This document shows positions 8,813 to 16,031 of a stretch of 64,000 nucleotides of DNA, in pieces (position 1 is the stretch's first letter; every line of letters begins with the position of its first letter). This DNA comes from Microvirga sp. 17 mud 1-3 (GTDB lineage Bacteria > Pseudomonadota > Alphaproteobacteria > Rhizobiales > Beijerinckiaceae). The position numbers were made by a program, and so were the translations under genes. Below the pieces are notes generated by a model. It was not told the origin of the DNA, did no database searches, and was given only the letters and a program-made list of their open reading frames with translations. The stretch spans positions 2,976,001-3,040,000 of the forward strand of contig NZ_CP029481.1 of assembly GCF_003151255.1 (NCBI RefSeq), in the 5' to 3' direction.

Positions 8813-9223
8813 TCACGCCACTTCCGTGAGGGCGCGTAGGCGCAAGGTCGCGCGGGTCTGTTGCGTGTCACGGTCTCGGACGGCCGTGAGTTCCGTCGCC
8901 CGTAAGGTGACGAGGCGGTGGCCCTCCAGGGGAATCCGCGCATCGTCGAGAATGTCCGAAAAACGCTCTGCGGCCGCGAGCGCATCGCGGGCGCTGCCAC
9001 GCTCGCCCCAGACGACGATGCTGAGAACCTGGTCGTGACCGCGATCCGTATCGGTCGACCAATCCTTTGCGGTCACGTCCCCGAAGAGGGCATAGATGGG
9101 AGCAGCCGCCCGGGGCGGCTCGTCGTAGAGCCGCAGAGTGCCGCCCATGAGGGACAGGAGTTCCCCGTCTTCGAGCGCACGGTCGAGGATGGCGCGGCGC
9201 AAGGCAAGAACAGGGCTCGTCAC
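8813..9223 (-). CDS. GTA tail terminator, DUF3168 family (RcGTA g8-like)
   Basis: 136-residue DUF3168 protein that caps the tail tube. Visible family motifs are LRRAILDRALEDGELLSLMGG, IYALFGDV and the LSIVVWGERGS and ALAAAERFSDIL segments. The GTG at 9223 is used because it overlaps the g7 TGA as GTGA and has GAGGAG upstream; an ATG eight codons earlier is less likely. It is translationally coupled to g7. Confidence 0.92.
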   Translation of the reverse strand: MTSPVLALRRAILDRALEDGELLSLMGGTLRLYDEPPRAAAPIYALFGDVTAKDWSTDTDRGHDQVLSIVVWGERGSARDALAAAERFSDILDDARIPLEGHRLVTLRATELTAVRDRDTQQTRATLRLRALTEVA

Positions 9224-9555
9224 GGCTTCATCTCCTCTACAAGGCATACGAGGTCACGCCGCGACCCGTCGGGATCGGCGGCGATGCGGATGGCGAAACG
9301 GCGCAGGCCCGCGGTCAGGCGCATGGCCCCCGTCACGCCCTCGCGGTAGCGCAGGGTGACGCGGTGGGTGAGCGCCTGCTCCGGCCGGCCGGCCCGGACG
9401 CGCTCCGCGCCGGACAGCATCTCGATGGCACCCCAGACCTGCGGACCGGGCGCATAGGAGCGGATCACCCCGCCGAAGCCGTCCGGCCGCTCCAGCGGCA
9501 ATTCGAGCACGAAACGGCGCGACCGCGCGCCGATGGGAACGGGTTTTGTTTTCAT
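9220..9555 (-). CDS. GTA head closure/stopper protein (RcGTA g7-like)
   Basis: 111-residue head-tail adaptor of the SPP1 gp16/GTA g7 type, closing the capsid below the connector. The family pattern RFVLELPLERPDGFGGVIRSY, VWGAIEMLSGAERVRAG and THRVTLRYREGV is clear. No good ribosome binding site precedes ATG 9555. The upstream 256 bases hold a palindromic repeat instead of g6, so translation may no longer be coupled to g6 as it would be in a compact cluster. Confidence 0.92.
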   Translation of the reverse strand: MKTKPVPIGARSRRFVLELPLERPDGFGGVIRSYAPGPQVWGAIEMLSGAERVRAGRPEQALTHRVTLRYREGVTGAMRLTAGLRRFAIRIAADPDGSRRDLVCLVEEMKP

Positions 9556-9618
9556 GAGAGGAATGAAGAAGATCGTGTTCTGGAAAGAGCGCTCCGGTCG
9601 TTAAAAGGGCTCTCCGCC

Positions 9619-9763
9619 GTCATTCCGGGGCCGCGCAGCGGAACCCGGAACCCATAACCGCTGACAGTGCAGGAGAAAGCGCAGCGTTTGCCGCTGCTCC
9701 TTATTCTGAGCCGCTATTGGTTATGGGTTCCGGGCCCGGCCCTTTGGGCCGTCCCGGAATGAC
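9619..9763. repeat. Palindromic intergenic repeat, copy B
   Basis: Second copy of the 4513-4653 element: the same GTCATTCCGGGG start, GGAACCCATAACC inner arm, a GCAGGAGAAAGC segment, GGTTATGGGTTCCGGG return arm and CCCGGAATGAC end. It lies between g7 and g6. The two copies differ mainly in the centre and in the small hairpin loops. The rest of the 9556-9811 gap holds no gene that I can see. Confidence 0.85.
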
Positions 9764-9811
9764 GGAGAGTGCTTTTAGCGACGGCGGCGCTCCGCGATGA
9801 CGGAAGCGGCT

Positions 9812-10372
9812 CTAAATCCGGGCCCGCCGGAACGGGGCCACGAGGGGAAGCGCTTCGGGCGGAAGGGCCTGGGGGCCCGCCACGTCGCCGCGGTTCTCGT
9901 ACCAGCGTGCCACCAGGATCCTGATGGCGAGCCGCAGGGTCGCGGGCACGTCCTCGGGCGTCTCGCCGTAACCCGCCTGCAGATCGATGGCGATGCCGCT
10001 CTGCACCCGGCCGGGCTCCGGCATCCGCCGGAACAGGATCCTCGGCGGATCGCTGACGAGATCGCTCTCGTAATCCTCCGGCGAAAGAACCTCCGGCGTG
10101 CCGGCCGCATCGTAAACCTGCACGCCCTCCACGGACAGAAGCGGCGAAAGGGGCAGGAGCACGGTCCCGCCCTGTGGCCAGCGATGCAGCATGAGCCGCC
10201 AGCGCTGTGCGATCAGGATGCGGCGGGCGCTTGCCTCCACCATGAGCCGTGCGGCCTTGACGAGCCCACCGATCAGGGTGTCCTCCGCATCGTCGTCGAC
10301 GCGCAGATGGGCCTTCATCTCAGCCAGCGGAACCGGCTCGACGGCGGGGCCTTCGACGAGTATCGGAAACAT
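9812..10372 (-). CDS. GTA head-tail connector (RcGTA g6-like)
   Basis: 186-residue HK97 gp6/DUF-type adaptor attaching below the portal. It has the family start PVPLAEMKAHLRVDDDAEDTLIGGLVKAARLMVEASARRILI, then LPLSPLLSVEGVQVYD and a C-terminal IDLQAGYG..PEDVPATLRLAIRILVARWYENRGD. ATG 10372 has AAGGA nine bases upstream; ATG 10390 is an alternative. Its leader overlaps the start of the divergent protease gene at 10394, an unusual arrangement created by the inserted genes. Confidence 0.92.
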   Translation of the reverse strand: MFPILVEGPAVEPVPLAEMKAHLRVDDDAEDTLIGGLVKAARLMVEASARRILIAQRWRLMLHRWPQGGTVLLPLSPLLSVEGVQVYDAAGTPEVLSPEDYESDLVSDPPRILFRRMPEPGRVQSGIAIDLQAGYGETPEDVPATLRLAIRILVARWYENRGDVAGPQALPPEALPLVAPFRRARI

Positions 10373-10393
10373 CGAACGGGAATCCTTCATGTC

Positions 10394-11149
10394 ATGAAAT
10401 CTGTCATCGTTGCTCTCCCGGCCGTCGCGGCCGCCCTTCTGACGACCGTCTTCGCGACGCAGGCGCGGGCCATCGTGGGCGGAGCGGAGCATGACGGCGC
10501 CCTCGCCCAGGCGAGCGTGATGGTGCTGAGTTCGAATGGCGGCGTGTGCAGCGCCGTCGTGGTGGCTCCGGACGTGGTGCTGACCGCCGCCCATTGCGTG
10601 ACGGGTGCGGCCGAGCACCGGGTCCATTTTCGCGACGAAACCGGGGAGCCGGTGCTGATCACGCCGTCCGCGAAAGCCGTGCATCCGGGCTACGACGCGA
10701 AGGCCGTGGAGGCGCGCCGGCGATCCATCGACCTCGCGCTCCTGCGTATTCCGGAAAAACTGCCCGCCCGTTTCCGGACGGCCGTTCTCAGCACGGCGCA
10801 TCCCCGGGCCGGGGAGCCCGTGACGGTGGGTGGCTTCGGGCTCGCCCGGGAGGGCGACCCCAAGACCACCGGCACGTTCCGCACCGCGGGGCTCACGGTC
10901 GTCGAGCCGTACGGAGCAAGCAGCATTCTCCTGTGGACCCAGGGCAAGGGCGCTATGGGCGCTTGTCAGGGCGATTCCGGCGGTCCCATGACGGCAGGCG
11001 ACGCCGTGGTGGCCGTTACGAGCTGGTCGTCCCCCGCCAAGGGGCAAGGCTGTGGCGGCACCACACAGGGCATTTTGCTCGGCCCGCAAAAAAGCTGGAT
11101 CGACCGAATCCTCACGGGCTGGAACCGCAAGGCGGGATGGAACGAATAG
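10394..11149 (+). CDS. Exported chymotrypsin-fold serine protease 1
   Basis: 251 residues, family S1. A Sec signal peptide (about residues 1-26, ending ATQARA) is followed directly by IVGG (residues 27-30), so signal cleavage alone would produce the active N-terminus without a propeptide. The catalytic triad is complete: H67 in TAAHC, D113 in IDLALL and S195 in GDSGGP. The position six before the Ser is Gly (GACQGDS), not the Asp of trypsin, so specificity for Lys/Arg is not expected. It sits on the opposite strand between the GTA capsid and connector genes, with a paralogue 87 bases downstream. Confidence 0.93.
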   Translation: MKSVIVALPAVAAALLTTVFATQARAIVGGAEHDGALAQASVMVLSSNGGVCSAVVVAPDVVLTAAHCVTGAAEHRVHFRDETGEPVLITPSAKAVHPGYDAKAVEARRRSIDLALLRIPEKLPARFRTAVLSTAHPRAGEPVTVGGFGLAREGDPKTTGTFRTAGLTVVEPYGASSILLWTQGKGAMGACQGDSGGPMTAGDAVVAVTSWSSPAKGQGCGGTTQGILLGPQKSWIDRILTGWNRKAGWNE

Positions 11150-11236
11150 GTCCGCCGCGGGTCTCATCCACACAGGCTCGCGGCCTTTCGGCGAGTTTCC
11201 CTTGCGTCAAATCTGGCCAGATCCCAAAGTCGTTCC

Positions 11237-12046
11237 ATGCGCTTCGAAAATGTCACCGGCGCGATCGCCGGCCTCGTCTCCTTCCTCTTCCTCGCTGCTC
11301 CGGCCCAGGCGGTCCTGCAGGGCACGCCGCTCAGGGAGCCGGACGGGCTGCGGCGCTCCGTCGTGGCGGTGGAGAGCGGCGACGGCGAGTTGTGCTCCGG
11401 TGCCCTCGTGGCGCCGGATCTCGTCCTCACGGCCGCCCATTGCCTGACGGACCGCGTGGCCTATCGGATTGTGGGGGTCGACCGGGGCTTCCGGAAGCAA
11501 ACGGTTCGCGTCGCGGCCATTGCGGTCCATCCCACCTTCGTGCCCGGCACGACGCCTCGCACCCAGCCGGGCGTCGATCTCGCGCTGCTGAAGCTCGAGC
11601 GACCGCTGGGCGGTGATTTCGGCCCCTTTGATCTGCGCACGGCGGGCGGGATCGCGGAGGGCGAAATGGTGACCGTGGCAGGGTTCGGCGTGTCCTCGGA
11701 ACGGGTGAAGAGCTCCGCACGCACCCTGCGCCAGGTCCAGCTCCTCGCGGTCGGGAATGTCGAGGTGGCCAACCGGGTAGTGATCGCCACCGACCGCACG
11801 CGGCTTGCCGAGACCGCCGGAGCCGGGGCCTGCCGGGGCGATTCCGGCGGGCCGGTCCTTGTCACGTCGCAGGGCGGCTATCGCCTGTCCGGCATCGTGA
11901 GCTGGTCTAGCGGGGCGCTGCGCGCCAACGGGCCCAATGCCTGCGGCGGGCTTACGGCCATCACGTCCCTGCGGGAGCACATGAACTGGATCCGGCAGGC
12001 GACGAGCAGCCTCGACGGCATGGCGGATTCCTGGGCGCGGCGCTGA
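11237..12046 (+). CDS. Exported chymotrypsin-fold serine protease 2
   Basis: 269 residues, family S1, paralogue of the preceding gene. The signal peptide ends APAQA (about residue 25) and the mature N-terminus VLQGTP departs from IVGG. The triad is H68 (TAAHC), D114 (VDLALL) and S203 (GACRGDSGGP). Gly again replaces the trypsin specificity Asp. A C-terminal helix (REHMNWIRQATSSL) is normal for the family. The gene converges on the capsid gene with only 19 bases between stops and no clear terminator. Substrate unknown. Confidence 0.93.
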   Translation: MRFENVTGAIAGLVSFLFLAAPAQAVLQGTPLREPDGLRRSVVAVESGDGELCSGALVAPDLVLTAAHCLTDRVAYRIVGVDRGFRKQTVRVAAIAVHPTFVPGTTPRTQPGVDLALLKLERPLGGDFGPFDLRTAGGIAEGEMVTVAGFGVSSERVKSSARTLRQVQLLAVGNVEVANRVVIATDRTRLAETAGAGACRGDSGGPVLVTSQGGYRLSGIVSWSSGALRANGPNACGGLTAITSLREHMNWIRQATSSLDGMADSWARR

Positions 12047-12065
12047 CCGCGCCCCTTGGAGTTCC

Positions 12066-13301
12066 TTACGCCGCAAACTTCAAGAGCTTGATGGCCGCGT
12101 AGTCCTGAACCCCGCCGCCGACGCGCTTCGTGGTGTAGAACAACACGTAGGGCTTCGCCGAATAGGGATCGCGCAGCACGCGCACGCCCGCCCGGTCGAT
12201 CACCAGGTAGCCGCGCCGAAAATCGCCGAACGCGACCGCGCAGGCCCCGGCCGCGATATCAGGCATGTCTTCCGCCTCCACGACCGGGAAGCCCATCAGA
12301 GTCGCGGCCTGGCCGAGGCTCGCGGGCGGAGCCCAGAGATACTGGCCGTCCGCATCCTTGAAGCGGCGGATCGCGCTCTGTGTCCGGCGGTTCATCACGA
12401 AGGAGGCGTTCTGCCGGTAACCGGCCTTGAGGGCATAGACCAGCTCCACCAGCACGTCGGACGGATTGGTGGCGGGAAAGTCCGCGCCGCCCGTCTGCAC
12501 GGTGCCGAGGCGGCCCCATTCCCAGATCTCGTCCTCGACCGTGTCGACCGCCAGGAAGCCTTTGGGCTTGTTGACCCCGTCACCGTTCACGAAGGCGGCA
12601 CCTTCCTGCTCGGCGAAGGCGGCCTCGACCTCCTCGGCGATCCAGCGGTCGATATCGACCACCGCATCGTCGAGAAGCGTCTGGGTCGCGGCCGGCATGG
12701 CATAGAGCTCCATGGCCGGAAAGCTCATCTCCGAGAGAACCGGCCCGGCAGTCTGCGGACGCGGCGCAGTCTCGCCCACCCAGCCGGAGGCCGGGCCCGT
12801 GGCCGAGAAGGCGCGCTTGTACTGGCCGCCGGAGATCACCTTGACGGACGAAATCGCCCGGATCGGCGAGACACTCGCCAGACGTCGCAGCACCTCGCGC
12901 TCGACGGTATCGGGCACGAGATAGCCACCGTCGGGACCGCTGCTCGCCGAGAGCGCCTTCTCCTCCAGCCGCTTGAGGCCGGCGGCCTCGCCGCTGCGCA
13001 TATAGGCCCGGAAGGCCTGCTTGTGCTCGGACAGAAGCGGATCGCGGGTGTCGGCCTCGGCGCCCGCGAGCGGCGGACGGGCCCGATCAAGCGACAGGCG
13101 CTCGACGCGCCGCTTGGTCTCGTCGAGGGCGCCCTCGATGCGCATGAGCTTCTCGTCCGTGACGACATCGCTCATCAGGCGGGTCTCGATCTCGCCGAGG
13201 CGGGTGTCGTTGGTTTCCTTGAAGGCCTCGAAAGCGCGGGCGAAATCCTCGAATGCGGAAGATACGTTGTCGGAGAGGGATTTGGTTTCTGCAATGGACA
13301 T
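12066..13301 (-). CDS. GTA major capsid protein (HK97 fold, RcGTA g5-like)
   Basis: 411-residue HK97-type major capsid protein. An N-terminal scaffold-like coiled coil (about residues 1-85, FEDFARAFEAFKETNDTRLGEIE..MRIEGALDETKRRVERL) is normally removed by the prohead protease. The capsid domain follows, with the conserved SGPDGGYLVPDTVEREVLRRL, SGWVGETAPRPQT, NGDGVNKPKGFL and MGFPVVEAEDMPDI motifs. ATG 13301 and ATG 13310 are both possible; neither has a clear Shine-Dalgarno sequence. A strong terminator lies just upstream (13333-13355). Confidence 0.95.
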   Translation of the reverse strand: MSIAETKSLSDNVSSAFEDFARAFEAFKETNDTRLGEIETRLMSDVVTDEKLMRIEGALDETKRRVERLSLDRARPPLAGAEADTRDPLLSEHKQAFRAYMRSGEAAGLKRLEEKALSASSGPDGGYLVPDTVEREVLRRLASVSPIRAISSVKVISGGQYKRAFSATGPASGWVGETAPRPQTAGPVLSEMSFPAMELYAMPAATQTLLDDAVVDIDRWIAEEVEAAFAEQEGAAFVNGDGVNKPKGFLAVDTVEDEIWEWGRLGTVQTGGADFPATNPSDVLVELVYALKAGYRQNASFVMNRRTQSAIRRFKDADGQYLWAPPASLGQAATLMGFPVVEAEDMPDIAAGACAVAFGDFRRGYLVIDRAGVRVLRDPYSAKPYVLFYTTKRVGGGVQDYAAIKLLKFAA

Positions 13302-13330
13302 TATGAACATCGTGGGGGTTGAGAGACATG

Positions 13331-13355
13331 AAAAAGCCCGCCGGCGGCGGGCTTT
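13331..13355 (-). terminator. Rho-independent terminator between lipoprotein and capsid gene
   Basis: A perfect 10-bp stem (AAAGCCCGCC with GGCGGGCTTT) around a 3-base loop, followed on the minus strand by five T. It lies downstream of the glycine-zipper lipoprotein gene and 20-30 bases upstream of the capsid start, inside the GTA gene order. Confidence 0.8.
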
Positions 13356-13378
13356 CGGACGATAGGATCTGGCTTCGG

Positions 13379-13576
13379 TCAGCGGGTCGCGCGCCTGACC
13401 TGGCGGGTGACCGTGGGCCCGGTGACGGCGCCGACAGCGCCGCCCGCGACGGCACCGGCGGGACCGGCGACGGCGCCGACGCCGGCACCGACGGCCGCGC
13501 CGCCGACCCGTTCCTGCGTCGTGGTGCAGCCAGCCGCCGCGAGGGCGAGAAGGGCCGCGAAAGCAAGTGACTTCAT
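13379..13576 (-). CDS. Glycine-zipper lipoprotein
   Basis: 65 residues: a lipoprotein signal (MKSLAFAALLALAAAGC) with lipobox AAGC at C17, then TTTQERVGG and a Gly/Ala zipper of about 30 residues (VGGAAVGAGVGAVAGPAGAV..), ending in the basic tail RQVRRATR. The family resembles small outer-membrane-anchored YMGG/glycine-zipper lipoproteins. It lies between the GTA prohead protease and capsid genes in the same direction and has its own terminator. It is not a standard GTA component, so it is probably an acquired accessory gene. Confidence 0.8.
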   Translation of the reverse strand: MKSLAFAALLALAAAGCTTTQERVGGAAVGAGVGAVAGPAGAVAGGAVGAVTGPTVTRQVRRATR

Positions 13577-13683
13577 GGCAGGTTCTCCCGAATGAGCGGA
13601 TGCGGGACAAGGCCCCGCCGGGGCGACCCGCAGCCTCCGCGCCTCCGCGGGCTCCTGTCCAACGCCGGATCCGGGCGCGCGGT

Positions 13684-14220
13684 TCAGGAAAAAAGGCGTA
13701 CCGCCGTGGCGCGGATGCATTGCGCGAGATCTTCCCCGGCCTGCTTGACCCGGTCCACCCGTGCGCCGGGGAGCATCGGGAAGGTCACGATCGAGATTTC
13801 CCACAGGTCGAGCTTTTCCAGGCGCCGCAGGCCCGTGGGACGCTCGGCGCGGGCACGCTCGACACGGAAGCCGATGGAGAGACCGTCGACAGCCCCCTCC
13901 CCCAGCAGGGAATGGATCTCGCGGGCGCGCTCCACCGCCAGGTTGAGCCGGCCGCGCACCTTCAGGCCGCGGCGGTCTTCCACGATGGAAAGCCACCGCC
14001 CGATGGGTTCGGACGGATCGTGCTGCCAGAGGAGGCGGATATTGCCCGCACCGCGCTTTTTCAGGCTGTCCGCGAAAGCGCCCGGCATGACCACGTCCTT
14101 GCCGAGATCGGCGATGCCGAACAGGCTCGCATAGCCTTCGAAGACGCCCTCCCGGTCGATGGCGCGCACGGGCTCGGCCACGAGCTTCACCTCCCGCACG
14201 ATGGACGTGGCGCGGCGCAT
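13684..14220 (-). CDS. GTA prohead protease (HK97 family U35, RcGTA g4-like)
   Basis: 178-residue capsid maturation protease expected to cleave the capsid scaffold segment. Family features are FEGYASLFGIADLGKDVVMPGAFADSL, the catalytic His in LLWQHDPSEPIGRW (H67) and the catalytic Ser in GAVDGLSIGFRV (S115). ATG 14220 shares one base with the stop of the upstream 49-codon gene (TGATG), indicating coupled translation. The gene is intact. Confidence 0.94.
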   Translation of the reverse strand: MRRATSIVREVKLVAEPVRAIDREGVFEGYASLFGIADLGKDVVMPGAFADSLKKRGAGNIRLLWQHDPSEPIGRWLSIVEDRRGLKVRGRLNLAVERAREIHSLLGEGAVDGLSIGFRVERARAERPTGLRRLEKLDLWEISIVTFPMLPGARVDRVKQAGEDLAQCIRATAVRLFS

Positions 14221-14369
14221 CAGCGGGCTCCTTTCCGGGACGTCTTCCGGCGCCCGGCATCGAGCCGCTCGAGCTGGCGCACGAAATCGCGGAACACGAG
14301 AGCCGGAGCATGTGCCACCTCGCGGGCGGCTTTCGGCTGGCGCGGCGCGCGCGGAACGGAGCGGATCAT
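14220..14369 (-). CDS. Small basic protein coupled to the prohead protease
   Basis: 49 residues (starts MIRSVPRAPRQPKAAREV), rich in Arg/Lys with a central helical stretch (ALVFRDFVRQLERLDAGRR). No family recognised. Its ATG overlaps the upstream gene's stop (ATGA at 14369/14366) and its stop overlaps the protease start (TGATG). Coupling on both sides makes it a real gene rather than a chance frame. It may assist capsid assembly, but that is conjecture from position. Confidence 0.6.
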   Translation of the reverse strand: MIRSVPRAPRQPKAAREVAHAPALVFRDFVRQLERLDAGRRKTSRKGAR

Positions 14370-14566
14370 GACGGATCTCCCGATTGACGGCGGTTGAAGA
14401 GGGACAGTTCGCGCACGAACGCATCGAAGCGGCGGTTCGCGGCGAACAGATCGCGAAGCGTCATGGCAAGCAGGCCGGAGGCGCCGCTCGCCCAGACGAA
14501 AAGGGCAAGGTGAGCGAGATCGCCGCGGCTGATCACAGCCTCGGCGATCCTGTCGAATATGTTCAT
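14366..14566 (-). CDS. Small membrane-like GTA gene (g3.5 position)
   Basis: 66 residues: MNIFDRIAEAVISRGDLAHLALFVWASGASGLLAMTLRDLFAANRRFDAFVRELSLFNRR. One hydrophobic segment (about 20-40) is followed by an amphipathic basic helix. It occupies the place of RcGTA g3.5, between portal and prohead protease. I assign it by position, not by a known motif. Its stop overlaps the next ATG by four bases. Confidence 0.65.
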   Translation of the reverse strand: MNIFDRIAEAVISRGDLAHLALFVWASGASGLLAMTLRDLFAANRRFDAFVRELSLFNRRQSGDPS

Positions 14567-14894
14567 TGTTTGTTCCTGACAAAAGAGGATGCGAGTCAGG
14601 TTTCAGGGGCTGTGAGGGACGCGCAACGGGCGCATCACGCAGGCGTTTGGGTTTATGCAACCCATCTTCCTTCCGTCATCCCCGGGGCGTGCTTGCCCCG
14701 GGGATGTGCGCCTTTTCGGCTCTCTGTCAATTGAAGACGGAGATGGTCTGAACACATCAGGTCGCTACAGAACATGAGAGATGTGAGACTTTTCCAGAGA
14801 GCGTACGCTCTCCGGAAAAGGAGAAGGCGCCATGTCTCGAACGGTCGCTTCTCATGCGCGAGCGGGATCATGGTTCTGCCTCTGCTCCCGCATC
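14567..14894. other. Intergenic stretch with two hairpins
   Basis: 328 bases without a convincing gene between the beta-helix gene and the g3.5-position gene. It holds an 11-bp perfect palindrome (14678-14688 with 14695-14705, ATCCCCGGGGC arms) and a 15-bp near-perfect stem (14789-14803 with 14806-14820, CTTTTCC..GGAAAAG) around TA. Short frames here match no known family. The hairpins look like dispersed intergenic palindromes or processing signals. Confidence 0.6.
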
Positions 14895-15911
14895 CTAGAT
14901 GATGACGTAGCGTCCATTCGGCCCAAGGCTGCCGGACAGGGGCGCTCCACTGTCCAGGAAGATATCGTAGGCATTGAAGCTGCTACTCGCCGAGACCGTT
15001 GAACACTTTCCACGTATCGAGCAGCCCGAAGCCGCGGTCAGGTTAAGATCACCGCTGACCGTAATGTTGTCGAACAAGCAATCACCGCTGTTCTTCGAGG
15101 AAGTTCCCCCGCCACTGAGGTAGAGACTGTTTCCGGTTCCCGTACCCGCATATATGCCTAAGTTGATGACACTGAATTTCTGCGCATTATAGAAGCCTGC
15201 ACCGAGATACCGGCACCGGAAGATCTGAATGTTCGTCGCATGGCAGACCCTGACGCCCTGAGGCGAAGTGCGGCCTTCGCCGTTGACCAACCAGCCAGTG
15301 TGCCACTTGGAAACGCTATCAGCGCTCGTGATATAAAGATCGCTGAACTCCATCTGATCAGGCTGGTGATACTGGCCGTCCCAAACGCCATTCGCGTCCA
15401 GCCTCTTCACATTCCCCTGCTGAAGGATGCAGGTGGCGTTGGTATCGCCCAGTCCTGCCTCGATAAGGAGCCCCAGTCCTTTCAATGCACCGCCCGTCGC
15501 CGATCCGTTGAACCAGAAAAGCGGTTGCTGTCCGTTCTGGAAGTAGATCTGCGAGGCCTGCGAGCCAAACCCCTCGATGATGTGCCCACCAAGCGTTTGC
15601 GGGTCCGGTGGTTGGATGACGGTAAATGCTCCCGGGGGAATCAGCAGTTTCCCCCGCCCGTACCGCGCCCGAAGTGCCGCAAGCGCATCCGTGATAGCGG
15701 GCCCGGCATCGGTCCCTGTAACAACGCCGCCCTGCTGTGTCGTCCGATAAGTCCACTGGCCTGCGCCATAGCGCTCATCCATGAAATCCCGCAGATCCGC
15801 GATGGGAGATTGGGGCGAAGCCCAGGCCGTTTTCAGAACACCCGCAGTTCCATCAAAGTAAGCTGTTTTACCGTCAACAAAGTTGGTTGTATCAAGCTGA
15901 ACATCAATCAT
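14895..15911 (-). CDS. Beta-helix tailspike/pectate-lyase-like protein
   Basis: 338 residues. The start is like phage receptor-binding proteins: IADLRDFMDERYGAGQWTY, then DAGPAITDALAALRARYGRGKLLIPPGAFTV, the 'pectate-lyase 3' entry motif of right-handed beta-helix tailspikes. Repeated short strands with Asn/Gly turns follow (FRCRYLGAGFYNAQKFSVINLGIYAG). AGGA lies 7 bases before ATG 15911. Local base composition, especially just upstream, is more A/T-rich than the neighbours, suggesting transfer. It lies between portal and g3.5. Carbohydrate binding or cleavage is inferred from the fold only. Confidence 0.75.
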   Translation of the reverse strand: MIDVQLDTTNFVDGKTAYFDGTAGVLKTAWASPQSPIADLRDFMDERYGAGQWTYRTTQQGGVVTGTDAGPAITDALAALRARYGRGKLLIPPGAFTVIQPPDPQTLGGHIIEGFGSQASQIYFQNGQQPLFWFNGSATGGALKGLGLLIEAGLGDTNATCILQQGNVKRLDANGVWDGQYHQPDQMEFSDLYITSADSVSKWHTGWLVNGEGRTSPQGVRVCHATNIQIFRCRYLGAGFYNAQKFSVINLGIYAGTGTGNSLYLSGGGTSSKNSGDCLFDNITVSGDLNLTAASGCSIRGKCSTVSASSSFNAYDIFLDSGAPLSGSLGPNGRYVII

Positions 15912-16031
15912 TATCAAATCCTATGTAACAGCGAATTTCCTATCAATTTTCCAACCGCACCATTTGTATGAACACGGTTGAGCACTCCACCCGTAACATC
16001 GCGGCTTTCGCCTATTCCATGATGACCTCCT

